A DNA stretch of 64,000 bases from Meghimatium bilineatum. Lineage: Eukaryota > Mollusca > Gastropoda > Stylommatophora > Philomycidae. The stretch is taken from positions 8,852,391 through 8,916,390 of the forward strand of contig CM067319.1 in NCBI GenBank assembly GCA_034231615.1, written 5' to 3'. The notes beneath the pieces were generated by a model, which saw nothing but the letters and a program-made list of their open reading frames with translations, made no database searches and was not told the DNA's origin. This document shows, piece after piece, positions 11,010 to 22,660 of the stretch. The stretch's first letter is position 1, and every line of letters starts with the position of its first letter. Both the position numbers and the translations under genes were made by a program.

Positions 11010-11215
11010 GAGTGTTGAGGATGTAATCCTTTTTTGTGAGGATGTGTTTGAGGGATGATGTGTTTGATTGGTGATGGGCTTGAAGGGTGATATATTTGAG
11101 GTAGGATGTGTTTGAATGATGACATGTTTGAGTGATGATGTGTTTGAGTGATGATGTGTTTGAGTGATGATGTGATTGAGTGATGATGTGTTCGAGTGAT
11201 TGAGTGATGATGTGA
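11010..11215 (+). repeat. Degenerate 13-16 bp GATGATGTGTTTGA repeat
   Basis: About a dozen loose copies of GATGATGTGTTTGAGT. It begins within about 30 bases of the exon donor at 10982. Confidence 0.85.
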
Positions 11216-11225
11216 GATTATTTTA

Positions 11226-11520
11226 TCCACCCATGAGTTGATGGGGTCAAAAGAGGAGCAAGGAATAGAGACACTGTTACCTGCCATTCATGTCACAAGA
11301 GTTGACTAATGACGTTTTAGAGGTGGAATTAGCTGTCTCATCCCGTGGCGGGTTATTTTGATTCGAAGCCATGTGCAACTTGGCTGAAAAGGCTGAAAAG
11401 TACACATATCACAGCCAAACTTTAAACCATTATGCAATAAATTCCATTCTCTGGATTACATTTTGTTAATTTTCCAGAGTTTGACAATGAACAAAGAAGT
11501 CCGTTTGACAGAATTGATGG
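11226..11520 (+). repeat. SINE-1 full-length copy
   Basis: All blocks are in order: CCACCCATGAGTTG, GAGCAAGGAATAGAGACACTG, CTGCCATTCATGTCAC, the CTGTCTCATCCC block, CATATCACAGCCAAAC, the TTCTCTGGATTACA block and AGAGTTTGACAATGAAC. Its TTTTCCAG|AG and GG|TTAAG edges can be mistaken for an exon (see the rejected list). Confidence 0.8.
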
Positions 11521-11689
11521 TTAAGCATTACTAATAACATAAATGCAGAATAGAAAAGTAGTTCTTATATAAGTATTTGTATTTCTTGAAACTCCTTCCT
11601 CCTACCCATTTTAATAGCTTGTCTTTAATCTACACCATTTGTATGGTCCACAAGAAGGGGCATACTGTTCTATTTTAAATGAAGTCATA

Positions 11690-13262
11690 ATTATGAAATA
11701 AATAAATGCAAATAATAACAAAACCCATAATCCATCAGGGTTGTAGAGGTGTCACATTGAGACATCAGGGTTGTAGGGGTGTCACATTGAGACATCAGGG
11801 TTGTAGAGGTGTCACATTGAGACATTGGAGTTATAGTGGTGTCACATTGAGACATCAGGGTTGTAGGGGTGTCACATTGAGACATCAGGGTTGTAGGGGT
11901 GTCACATTGAGACAACAGTGTTGTAGTGATGTCACATTGAGACATCGCGGTTTTAGTAGTGTCACATTGAGACATCAGGGTTGTAGGGGTGTCACATTGA
12001 GACATCAGAGTTGTAGTGGTGTCACATTGAGACATCAGGGTTGTAGGGGTGTCACATTGAGACATCAGGGTTGTAGGGGTGTCACATTGATACATCAGAG
12101 TTGTAGGGATGTCCCATTGAGACATCAGGGTTGTAGGGGTGTCACATTGAGACATCAGGGTTGTAGGGGTGTCACATTGAGGCATCAGGGTTGTAGTGGT
12201 GTCACATTGAGACATCTGGGTTGTAGTTGTCACATTGAGACATCAGGGTTGTAGGGGGAGTCAAATTGAGACATCAGGGTTATAGGGGTGTCACATTAAG
12301 ACATCAGGGTTGTTGGGGTGTCATATTGAGACATCAGGGTTGTAGGAGTGTTTTGTCACATTGAGACATCAGGGTTGTAGTGGTGTCACATTGAGACATC
12401 AGGGTTGTAGCGGTGTCAAATTGAGACATCAGGGTTGTAGGGGTGTCACATTGAGACATCAGAGTTGTTGGGTTGCCACATTGAGACATCAGGGTTGTAG
12501 GCGTGTCACATTGAGATATCAGGGTATTAGGGGTGTCACATTGAGACATCAGGGTTGTAGAGGTGTCACATTGAGACATCAGGGTTGTAGGGGTGTCACA
12601 TTGAGACATCAGGGTTGTAGGCGTGTCACATTGAGACATCAGGATTGTAGGGGTGTCACATTGAGACATCAGGATTGTTGGGGTGTCACATTGAGACATC
12701 AGTGTTGTAGTGATGTCACATTGAGACATCACGGTTTTAGTAGTGTCACATTGAGACATCAGGGTTGTAGGAGTGTTTTGTCACATTGAGACATCAGGGT
12801 TGTAGGAGTGTTTTGTCACATTGAGACATCAGGGTTGTAGGAGTGTTTTGTCACATTGAGACATCAGTGTTGTAGTGATGTCACATTGAGACATCACGGT
12901 TTTAGTAGTGTCACATTGAGACATCAGGGTTGTAGGAGTGTTTTGTCACATTGAGACATCAGGGTTGTAGTGGTATCACATTGAGACATCAGGGTTGTAG
13001 CGGCGTCATATTGAGACATCAGGGTTGTAGGGGTGTCACATTGAGACATCAGGGTTGTAGGAGTGTTTTGTCACATTGAGACATCAGGGTTGTAGGAGTG
13101 TTTTGTCACATTGAGACATCAGTGTTGTAGTGATGTCACATTGAGACATCACGGTTTTAGTAGTGTCACATTGAGACATCAGGGTTGTAGGAGTGTTTTG
13201 TCACATTGAGACATCAGGGTTGTAGTGGTATCACATTGAGACATCAGGGTTGTAGTGGTGTC
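11690..13262 (-). repeat. 30/35-bp minisatellite grown from a LINE-B 3' end
   Basis: About 50 tandem units of GTCACATTGAGACATCAGGG plus TTGTAGGGGT. A 35-bp variant adds a GAGTGTTTT insert from 12345 on. On the minus strand the unit equals the LINE-B 3' end at 6529-6558 with one base different. Continuing past the last unit (11737 down to 11690) comes ATTATGGGTTTTGTTATTAT, the LINE-B terminus and tail. The array therefore expanded in place inside a minus-strand LINE-B end. Open frames on both strands are by-products of the 30-bp period. Confidence 0.92.
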
Positions 13263-13422
13263 TGTTTTCATCCTTTCCATGTACATGTCCAATGTAATTC
13301 CAGCATATTCTTCTGATAAAACTTGACATGAATTCTTTACCGGTGTCTGCTCTCAGTTACTTACTTGATTTAAAAACTGTCAATGTTATGTTCAATATTC
13401 TTTGGAGACTTTTTTTTTAATG

Positions 13423-13525
13423 GTGATTAATTTACTGTGATGATTAATTTACTGTGGTGATTAATTTAGTGTAGTGGTTAATTTAGTGTGGTGATTAATT
13501 TAGTGTGGTGATTAATTTAGTATCT
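13423..13525 (+). repeat. 16-bp minisatellite, about 6 copies
   Basis: Tandem units of GTGATTAATTTAGTGT with small variation. Confidence 0.9.
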
Positions 13526-13860
13526 GATGTTTAGATGCGTGGGTGGTGTAGAAAAATACAACAATAGTTGGAATGCCATCTCCTATACTGGATTTGTTTA
13601 ATTATGTACAGACATTCTGGGCAGGACATCTGGGGCTCATGAAAGATCTCTGCCTAAAGGCTTCTTTATGGAGAACTACAGACTGGCTTCTGCAAGACTG
13701 GAGGACAGGGGCGTTTTAAAGACTTGCTTAAGATATAACTTAATCACATCAATACAGACATAAATTAGTGGGAGAGTGTTGCACAAGAAAAGTCTGATTG
13801 GCATTGCAGACTCAGGATTGATGCAGCTGCTGCTGAACAAAAAACGTGCTAGAAGAAAGC

Positions 13861-13935
13861 TAACAGTCAATGTTGCATAGACTCCTCTCACAAGAAAGGT
13901 AACAGTCAATGTTGCATAGACTCCTCTCACAAGTT
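13861..13935 (+). repeat. 39-bp tandem duplication
   Basis: AACAGTCAATGTTGCATAGA plus CTCCTCTCACAAG occurs twice with a 39-base period. Confidence 0.95.
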
Positions 13936-14338
13936 TAGAGTGTGGAAGGAAATTCCTTCCATGCACATGACTCATTAGTCAAAGTCGGACACACCAAAGT
14001 CAGCATTAATTCAGCATCATCTTAATCCTAGTTGAACTCAAATGGACTTTATTTGACATTGATGGATGAACAGCATGTACCTTTTGTCTTTCTCTGCTTT
14101 TGTTGTTAAGTGCTGCAGAATTGAATGACCATCGGTTTTTGGGATATGGCATGTTTGGTCACTTGATATGCTGTAATATTGTGACATTTCTGGACTTCAA
14201 TCCATATAATTCGTGCTCCCTCTATCTCTTGGTCTTCACATATTGTGCGCTCTTGCCGCTGGCCAATATGGGTTCATCCTCATTAAGTATAGTTGGCATG
14301 TTTAAGTTATTATTTAATTAAATATAACTACATTTCAG

Positions 14339-14557
14339 TTTGAAACTCGACAAAATCTTACCAGAGTGGAAGGCCAGACTTCCATATCCAGCGATGATTT
14401 CTTTGGAAGTGGGACAGGTGGTAAAACCAATCGCCGGCAGAATTATGGATCCAGTGCTCCAGACTTCCAGGATATAAAGGATGGAGTCAAACAGGGAGTT
14501 ACAAAAGTAGCAGGGAAAATATCCAGTCTTGCTAATGGAGTTATGTCCAGTTTACAG
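14339..14557 (+). CDS. ArfGAP2/3-like exon with second ISS repeat and amphipathic helix
   Basis: Acceptor CATTTCAG ends at 14338 and donor GTATGAG starts at 14558; both junctions are phase 0, and the length is 73 codons. It opens with FETRQNLTRVEG, then SISSDDFFG (second ISS repeat), a polar linker, and DFQDIKDGVKQGVTKVAGK followed by ISSLANGVMSSLQ. In vertebrate ArfGAP2/3 the same order is seen (Y-E-x-R-x-R-L, ISSxDLFG, QFKQGV-x-x-VAGK). The last block is the amphipathic segment linked to Golgi/COPI binding. Joining 10981 to 14339 aligns with the family without a gap. Reading through the donor would add only Val then a stop, a possible intron-retention isoform. Confidence 0.95.
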
Positions 14558-14995
14558 GTATGAGTACCCATATGTTGTTATTATGTACCTAGATGTGTAG
14601 CATTGTATGTGATCAGTAGTTTAATATGCAGGGGATTATGGTGAGATTATTGTTTCTGTAGATGTGATACTTCATCTTTGTTACGTTGTGGAAAAAAAGA
14701 GAAGTATAGACCCCCTTCATAAAAATAAAAAATGGATGCTATTAGACATCATTCCTTTGTTTTTTAATAATAATTTAATGATAAATTTGAGTTAAAATGA
14801 ACCCATGACAGTTAAAGTTATATGAAATCTTCACAGGAAAATAAAAAATGAATTATAAATGAGGCAATTTTTAACTTCAACATCTTTACTCATGTATATA
14901 CTGTGTTATTGTGGTCAATTGTGGAAGGTTGTCAAGGTTAGAAATTATCCTGTATATGTAATCTGTGAACAAAACACCCAGTAATGCAAATAGAA
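14558..14995. other. Unremarkable intron sequence
   Basis: AT-rich DNA between the exon donor and the 4.4-kb array. No motif was recognised. Confidence 0.6.
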
Positions 14996-17900
14996 CTTGT
15001 GCTTATCATCTACTCATCACCCAACATTTAACTTGTGTTTATTTCTACTCATCACCCAACATTTAACTTGTGTTTATTTCTACTCATCACCCAACATTTA
15101 ACTTGTGTTTATCATCTACTCATCACCCAACATTTAACTTGTGTTTATTTCTACTCATCACCCAACATTTAACTTGTGTTTATTTCTACTCATCACCCAA
15201 CATTTAACTTGTGTTTATCTTTTACTTATCATCCAACATTTAACTTGTGTTTATTTCTACTCATCATCCAACATTTAACTTGTGTTTATTTGTACCCATC
15301 ACCCAACATTTAACTTGTGTTTATCTTTTACTTATCATCCAACATTTAACTTGTGTTTATTTGTACCCATCACCCAACATTTAACTTGTGTTTATCTTTT
15401 ACTCATCACCCAACATTTAACTTGTGTTTATTTCTACTCATCACCCAACATTTAACTTGTGTTTATCTTTTACTCATCACCCAACATTTAACTTGTGCCT
15501 AATATTTAACTTGTGTTTATCATCTACTCATCATCCAACATTTAACTTGTGTTTATCATCTACTCATCACCCAATATTTAACTTGTGTTTATCATCTACT
15601 CATCATCCAACATTTAACTTGTGTTTATCATCTACTCATCACCCAACATTTAACTTGTGTTTATCTTTTACTTATCATCCAACATTTAACTTGTGTTTAT
15701 CTTTTACTCATCACCCAACATTTAACTTGTGTTTATTTCTACTCATCACCCAACATTTAACTTGTGTTTATCATCTACTCATCACCCAACATTTAACTTG
15801 TGTTTATGTTTTACTCATCACCCAACATTTAACTTGTGTTTATTTCTACTCATCACCCAACATTTAACTTGTGTTTATCATCTACTCATCACCCAACATT
15901 TAACTTGTGTTTATTTCTACTCATCACCCAACATTTAACTTGTGTTTATCTTTTACTCATCACCCAACATTTAACTTGTGTTTATCTTTTACTTATCATC
16001 CAACATTTAACTTGTGTTTATTTCTACTCATCACCCAACATTTAACTTGTGTTTATCATCTACTCATCACCCAACATTTAACTTGTGTTTATCTTTTACT
16101 CATCACCCAACATTTAACTTGTGTTTATTTCTACTCATCACCCAACATTTAACTTGTGTTTATCATCTACTCATCACCCAACATTTAACTTGTGTTTATT
16201 TCTACTCATCACCCAACATTTAACTTGTGTTTATTTCTACTCATCACCCAACATTTAACTTGTGTTTATTTCTACTCATCACCCAACATTTAACTTGTGT
16301 TTATTTCTACTCATCACCCAACATTTAACTTGTGTTTATTTCTACTCATCACCCAACATTTAACTTGTGTTTATTTCTACTCATCACCCAACATTTAACT
16401 TGTGTTTATTTCTACTCATCACCCAACATTTAACTTGTGTTTATTTCTACTCATCACCCAACATTTAACTTGTGTTTATTTCTACTCATCACCCAACATT
16501 TAACTTGTGTTTATTTCTACTCATCACCCAACATTTAACTTGTGTTTATCATCTACTCATCACCCAACATTTAACTTGTGTTTATTTCTACTCATCACCC
16601 AACATTTAACTTGTGTTTATTTCTACTCATCTCCCAACATTTAACTTGTGTTTATCTTCTACTCATCACCCAACATTTAACTTGTGTTTATTTCTACTCA
16701 TCACCCAACATTTAACTTGTGTTTATCTTTTACTCATCACCCAACATTTAACTTGTGTTTATCATTTACTCATCACCCAACATTTAACTTGTGTTTATCA
16801 TTTACTCATCACCCAACATTTAACTTGTGTTTATCATTTACTCATCACCCAACATTTAACTTGTGTTTATCATCTACCCATCACCCAACATTTAACTTGT
16901 GTTTATCTTTTACTTATCATCCAACATTTAACTTGTGTTTATCTTTTACTTATCATCCAACATTTAACTTGTGTTTATCTTTTACTCATCACCCAACATT
17001 TAACTTGTGTTTATTTCTACTCATCACCCAACATTTAACTTGTGTTTATCTTTTACTTATCATCCAACATTTAACTTGTGTTTATTTGTATCCATCACCC
17101 AACATTTAACTTGTGTTTATCTTTTACTTATCATCCAACATTTAACTTGTGTTTATCATTTACTCATCACCCAACATTTAACTTGTGTTTATCATTTACT
17201 CATCACCCAACATTTAACTTTTGTTTATCTTTTACTCATCACCCAACATTTAACTTGTGTTTATCTTTTACTTATCATCCAACATTTAACTTGTGTTTAT
17301 CTTTTACTCATCATCCAACATTTAACTTGTGTTTATTTGTACCCATCACCCAACAGTTAACTTGTGTTTATCATTTACTCATCACCCAACATTTAACTTG
17401 TGTTTATCTTTTACTCATCACCCAACATTTAACTTGTGTTTATCTTTTACTTATCATCCAACATTTAACTTGTGTTTATCTTTTACTCATCATCCAACAT
17501 TTAACTTGTGTTTATTTGTACCCATCATCCAACATTTAACTTGTGTTTATCATTTACTCATCACCCAACATTTAACTTGTGTTTATCATTTACTCATCAC
17601 CCAACATTTAACTTGTGTTTATCTTTTACTCATCACCCAACATTTAACTTGTGTTTATCTTTTACTTATCATCCAACATTTAACTTGTGTTTATCTTTTA
17701 CTTATCATCCAACATTTAACTTGTGTTTATCTTTTACTTATCATCCAACATTTAACTTGTGTTTATTTGTACCCATCACCCAACATTTAACTTGTGTTTA
17801 TCTTTTACTTATCATCCAACATTTAACTTGTGTTTATTTCTACTCATCACCCAACATTTAACTTGTGTTTATCTTTTACTTATCATTCAACATTTAACTT

Positions 17901-19395
17901 GTGTTTATTTGTACCCATCACCCAACATTTAACTTGTGTTTATCTTTTACTTATCATCCAACATTTAACTTGTGTTTATTTGTACCCATCACCCAACATT
18001 TAACTTGTGTTTATCTTTTACTCATCACCCAACATTTAACTTGTGTTTATCTTTTACTCATCACCCAACATTTAACTTGTGTTTATCTTTTACTCATCAC
18101 CCAACATTTAACTTGTGTTTATCTTTTACTCATCACCCAACATTTAACTTGTGTTTATCTTTTACTCATCACCCAACATTTAACTTGTGTTTATCTTTTA
18201 CTCATCACCCAACATTTAACTTGTGTTTATCTTTTACTCATCACCCAACATTTAACTTGTGTTTATCATCTACTCATCACCCAACATTTAACTTGTGTTT
18301 ATCTTTTACTCATCACCCAACATTTAACTTGTGTTTATCTTTTACTCATCACCCAACATTTAACTTGTGTTTATTTTTTACTCATCACCCAACATTTAAC
18401 TTGTGTTTATCTTTTACTCATCACCCAACATTTAACTTGTGTTTATCATCTACTCATCACCCAACATTTAACTTGTGTTTATTTGTACCCATCATCCAAC
18501 ATTTAACTTGTGTTTATCATCTACTCATCACCCAACATTTAACTTGTGTTTATTTGTGCCCATCACCCAACATTTAACTTGTGTTTATTTGTACCCATCA
18601 CCCAACATTTAACTTGTGTTTATTTGTACCCATCACCCAACATTTAACTTGTGTTTATTTGTACCCATCACCCAACATTTAACTTGTGTTTATTTCTACT
18701 CATCACCCAACATTTAACTTGTGTTTATCTTTTACTCATCACCCAACATTTAACTTTTGTTTATCTTTTACTCATCACCCAACATTTAACTTGTGTTTAT
18801 CTTTTACTCATCACCCAACATTTAACTTGTGTTTATTTGTACCCATCACCCAACATTTAACTTGTGTTTATTTGTACCCATCACCCAACATTTAACTTGT
18901 GTTTATTTGTACCCATCACCCAACATTTAACTTGTGTTTATTTGTACCCATCACCCAACATTTAACTTGTGTTTATTTGTACCCATCACCCAACATTTAA
19001 CTTGTGTTTATTTGTACCCATCACCCAACATTTAACTTGTGTTTATTTGTACCCATCACCCAACATTTAACTTGTGTTTATTTGTACCCATCACCCAACA
19101 TTTAACTTGTGTTTATTTGTACCCATCTCCCAACATTTAACTTGTGTTTATTTGTACCCATCTCCCAACATTTAACTTGTGTTTATTTGTACCCATCATC
19201 CAACATTTAACTTGTGTTTATCATCTACTCATCACCCAACATTTAACTTGTGTTTATCATCTACTCATCACCCAACATTTAACTTGTGTTTATCATCTAC
19301 TCATCACCCAACATTTAACTTGTGTTTATCATCTACTCATCACCCAACATTTAACTTGTGTTTATCTTTTACTCATCACCCAACGTTTAACTTGT
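14996..19395 (+). repeat. 35-36 bp minisatellite array, about 124 copies (4.4 kb)
   Basis: The core ACCCAACATTTAACTTGTGT is nearly invariant. The linker varies among five types: TTATTTCTACTCATC, TTATCATCTACTCATC, TTATCTTTTACTCATC, TTATCTTTTACTTATCATCC and TTATTTGTACCCATC. Types are clustered: 16200-16540 is almost pure TTCTACTC, 18000-18240 pure CTTTTACTC and 18545-19190 pure TTGTACCC, which points to local amplification. A 35-bp period rotates the frame, so the overlapping open stretches are artefacts. No relation to the window's transposons was found. Confidence 0.97.
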
Positions 19396-19861
19396 TTATC
19401 TTCCAGCGTAAATAATCCAATCACACCACCCAACATTCACTGGTCGTTAGTTGTAGTAAGGTAATGATCTTTATTGTGAAGGTTTCATTTGGAAATTCCT
19501 GAACCCTATTTATGTCGGGTCTGCTTTTGAATGTTATTATTTTCTTGTCTGGAGAGTTACCTTTTTATGATTTCAGCAAACATATGAGTATATGTGGAAA
19601 TAAGCTGCAAAGTATTTTTTTTTACATTTGCTTTGACTCTTAGTAAACATATTTAAACCATATCTTTTATGCACTATTAGAGAATACCATTTAATACCAC
19701 TTCAGGCGTCTTCTAGCAAAGAATGGGGACAATTTAAAATCTTTTTAAATGGTGACTTTTATTTTAGGAGTTAATGAAGTAAAATATAGAATACTGTAGC
19801 TCAGGCGAAGGCAACATTTTTCAAGATAAACAACATCCTGTGTAAAATATTTTATCAATTT
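19396..19861. other. Unremarkable intron sequence
   Basis: Nothing recognised between the array and a minus-strand LINE-A fragment. Confidence 0.5.
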
Positions 19862-20181
19862 GTTCTTCTTCTTCTGCGATCAGTTTCTTATGCTCATAAG
19901 TCTATACATGTAGGTGGGCTGCCTCCAGGAATTCAGTTGTCAGCGGGAGATCCTCACAGTTGCTCCACAGTTTTACCTCCAGATCTGTCTCTTGGGGCCA
20001 TATTTTAGTTCTCATGTCACCAATGGGCATGTCTGCAGAATGTGTTCTGGAGTCTGGGGACCCTTTTGACATGGGCATTGGTCAGTTTGGACAGCCTTCA
20101 TTTTGTAGAGATGTGCTTGTAGTCTGCAGTGTCCTGTGCAGAGTCTAAAAATTGTGGTTTGCTGTGACCTGCTTAGCTTAT
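19862..20181 (-). pseudogene. LINE-A C-terminus, frameshifted copy
   Basis: On the minus strand: SQQTTIFRLCTGHCRLQAHL, then CPCQKGPQTPEHILQTCP, a frameshift after CPL, and an end of EFLEAAHLHV-stop (stop complement at 19902-19904). The tail GCAGAAGAAGAAGAA reads from 19877 down to 19862. It closely matches 35037-35720. The frameshift is a small deletion relative to that copy. Confidence 0.85.
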
Positions 20182-20289
20182 TTTATCAATTGAGGTGAGA
20201 GATACTCAAACTAGGATGGGGAAGACATGGAAGTAGTAGGTAGAGATGGGACAGGAGTGAAGAGTTTTGTTGAGGACCCATGCTCCACA

Positions 20290-20600
20290 GGGAAGAAAAA
20301 AGTGAGTAGATGGATAGAATTGAGGTGAGGAAGAGAGTTCTTGGAAGTTATATAGAACCAATTCTGATGTATGGAAGTGAATCTTGGACAATCACTAGTA
20401 TTGTAAGAAATTATGTAGAGGCAGTAGAGATGTGGTTTTATAGAAGAATGTTGAGATCCCCATGAATTTGATAAGAAGCAGAATGAAGATATCTTTAAAG
20501 AAGTTAATAAAAGAACCCAACTGAAGTTGAATCTGCCAGGAACTGGTGCAAATAACACAGTGACACAACACATCTCTGGACAACATAAGAAAAAGAGAAA
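20290..20600 (+). pseudogene. LINE-B RT C-terminal fragment, 5' side of array
   Basis: The frame reads GSYIEPILMYGSESWTI and VEAVEMWFYRRMLRSP before stops. The M-Y-G-S-E-S-W-T and E-x-W-F-Y-R-R-M-L motifs belong to the post-RT region of this LINE type. The element appears to resume after the following array, near 21540. Confidence 0.8.
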
Positions 20601-20601
20601 T

Positions 20602-21474
20602 ATTATATAAGAGAAATCTAGTGGGAGTTTGAGAAAGGATGCCAACAAACAAATAAACAATTAAGAGAAATCTAGTGGGAGTTTGAGAAAGAACGCCAAC
20701 AAACAAATAAACAATTAAGAGAAATCTAGTGGGAGTTTGAGAAAGAACGCCAACAAACAAATAAACAATTAAGAGAAATCTAGTGGGAGTTTGAGAAAGG
20801 ATGCCAACAAACAAATAAACAATTAAGAGAAATCTAGTGGGAGTTTGAGAAAGGACGCCAACAAACAAATAAACAATTAAGAGAAATCTAGTGGGAGTTT
20901 GAGAAAGAACGCCAACAAACAAATAAACAATTAAGAGAAATCTAGTGGGAGTTTGAGAAAGGATGCCAACAAACAAATAAACAATTAAGAGAAATCTAGT
21001 GGGAGTTTGAGAAAGAACGCCAACAAACAAATAAACAATTAAGAGAAATCTAGTGGGAGTTTGAGAAAGGACGCCAACAAACAAATAAACAATTAAGAGA
21101 AATCTAGTGGGAGTTTGAGAAAGGACGCCAACAAACAAATAAACAATTAAGAGAAATCTAGTGGGAGTTTGAGAAAGAACGCCAACAAACAAATAAACAA
21201 TTAAAAGAAATCTAGTGGGAGTTTTAGAAAGAACGCCAACAAACAAATAAACAATTAAGAGAAATCTAGTGGGAGTTTGAGAAAGAACGCCAACAAACAA
21301 ATAAACAATTAAGAGAAATCTAGTGGGAGTTTGAGAAAGGACGCCAACAAACAAATAAACAATTAAGAGAAATCTAGTGGGAGTTTGAGAAAGAACCCCA
21401 ACAAACAAATAAACAATTAAGAGAAATCTAGTGGGAGTTTGAGAAAGAACGCCAACAAACAAATAAACAATTAA
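20602..21474 (+). repeat. 54-bp minisatellite, 16 copies, inside a LINE
   Basis: The unit contains GAAATCTAGTGGGAGTTTGA plus GAAAGAACGCCAACAAACAAATAAACAATTA. The first half resembles the SINE-1 3' end (ATCTAGTGGGAGTTTGAGAA). Variation is limited to GGATGCC/GAACGCC/GGACGCC and a few single bases. Since 54 is a multiple of 3, the minus strand has an uninterrupted 18-residue repeat frame (422 codons including flanks). I see no sign that it is coding. Confidence 0.93.
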
Positions 21475-21539
21475 AAAAGAGAGCCGCTCCTGCTCATCGA
21501 AAGAAGACACATTATTGTAATATATCATGAGAATATGAA

Positions 21540-21720
21540 AAATGTGGAGCATAGCGAACAGGCAAGTTGAAGAAGAGGGGTAGGTTAAGACATAGAGAGA
21601 TGCTGGACAAATTAGCATTGTGGCATGGGTAAATATAAATATTAGATATGATTGACAGTACATAGATCTAGCTCCACATGACAGAGATTATAAGAAGAAT
21701 CTGTTTGGAGGAAGAGTGGC
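21540..21720 (+). pseudogene. LINE-B C-terminal tail, 3' side of array
   Basis: Carries EEEG-x-VKT-x-R-x-x-LDKLALWHG-like coding followed by a HDRDYKKNLFGGR-like block. These are the last motifs of the LINE-B ORF2 (G-R-x-R-x-T-x-LD, then the terminal D-R-x-x-W block). It is degenerate, with stops. Confidence 0.55.
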
Positions 21721-22205
21721 AATCTGTTAGCAGGAGTGGCAATCTGTTAGCAGGAGTGGCAATCTGTGGAAAAGAGGAGCAGATGATTTGGCAATAGGTT
21801 AAGACGGGTGACATTCTGTTAGGACGATTAACAATCTGTTAGGAATGGAAATCTGTTATGAGGACAACAATCTTTTAGGATGGGCGGCAATCTTTAAGGA
21901 GAACTGACAATCTGTTATGAGGACTGACAATCTGGTAGGAGGACTGACAGTCTGTTAGGAGAACTGATAATCTGTTATGAGGACCGACAATCTGGTAGGA
22001 GGACTGACAGTCTGTTAGGAGGACTGGCAACTGTTATGAGGGTTGACAATCTGTTGTGAGGGCTGACAATCTGTTAGAAGGAATGGCAATCTGTTAGAAG
22101 TGGGCATCTGTTATGAGGTATGAGAATCTGTTAGCTGGAGCGACAATCTGTTATGAGGAGTGACAATGTGTTACGAACAACAGTCTGTTAGCAGGAGCAA
22201 CAATT
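21721..22205 (+). repeat. Degenerate about 20-bp repeat (GACAATCTGTTAGGAGGA)
   Basis: Some 22 imperfect copies of a unit around GACAATCTGTTA(G/T)GAGGA. It is much older or faster-decaying than the homogeneous arrays nearby. Confidence 0.8.
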
Positions 22206-22524
22206 TATATTGTGGCATCAAGCACAGATTAAAAACCCATTTACCAACAGGACAATCACATCACAAATTGTAAAACATGAGTAGACTGGAAACAGATTCA
22301 ACTGAAATGCTCAAAAACCACATATCAGTTGGGTAAAAATCTTAACATTACCAGAGACTCTTACAAACCTTTAGTCATCATGCCCTTTGACCTCTCGGAA
22401 CCTCAGTATTGTAGTGTTAAGTCACTATCCCGCCGAACAGCAGACTAGTGTTTTGAATTCACTCATTTTTTGTAAATTAAATTAGCAACTATTCCCATGG
22501 TTCCTCCAGTTATAAGAAAGTAGA

Positions 22525-22660
22525 ATACCAGGGCTCATGCTAAGAGAATATTGAGAAATGGTGCCATTGCTACTAAGCAAGTGCGATAGGTGTCACTTTT
22601 GGATGGTATTCTGGTCACCCACTGACTAGGTAGCTCGGGAAAACCATATTCTATAACACT
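22525..22660 (+). repeat. Dispersed repeat R2, copy 1
   Basis: It shares ACCAGGGCTCATGCT, TTGAGAA-TG, CCATTGCTA and GTGACACT-type blocks in order with 38165-38300. Class unknown. Confidence 0.6.

Larger units (their letters stand above)
10982..14338 (+). other. ArfGAP intron (3.36 kb, phase 0)
   Basis: GTAAGT donor and TTTCAG acceptor. It contains a full SINE-1 copy, a LINE 3' end expanded into a 30-bp array, and short tandem repeats. From 13526 to 14338 only a two-copy 39-bp repeat (13861-13935) was seen; the rest is unremarkable AT-rich DNA. Confidence 0.9.

Noticed and set aside
11478-11520. Apparent exon between TTTTCCAG and G|GTTAAG encoding FDNEQRSPFDRID or a frame-shifted alternative
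   Set aside because: The sequence is the 3' end of a SINE-1 copy (GAGTTTGA-AATGAAC). Joining 10981 directly to 14339 reproduces the family alignment, so no exon is needed here.
11691-12789. Open frames of 140-182 codons on both strands (MSQCDTPTTL- and HQGCRGVTLR-type repeats)
   Set aside because: By-products of the 30-bp LINE-derived array; open in both directions at once and interrupted by 35-bp units.
15424-19464. Many overlapping open frames with THHPTFNLCLSF-type repeats
   Set aside because: A 35-bp period rotates through all three frames, so the same peptide appears in each. This is an array artefact.
20395-21663. 422-codon open frame on the minus strand
   Set aside because: It is generated by a 54-bp array (18-residue repeat) and runs antisense through a dead LINE.
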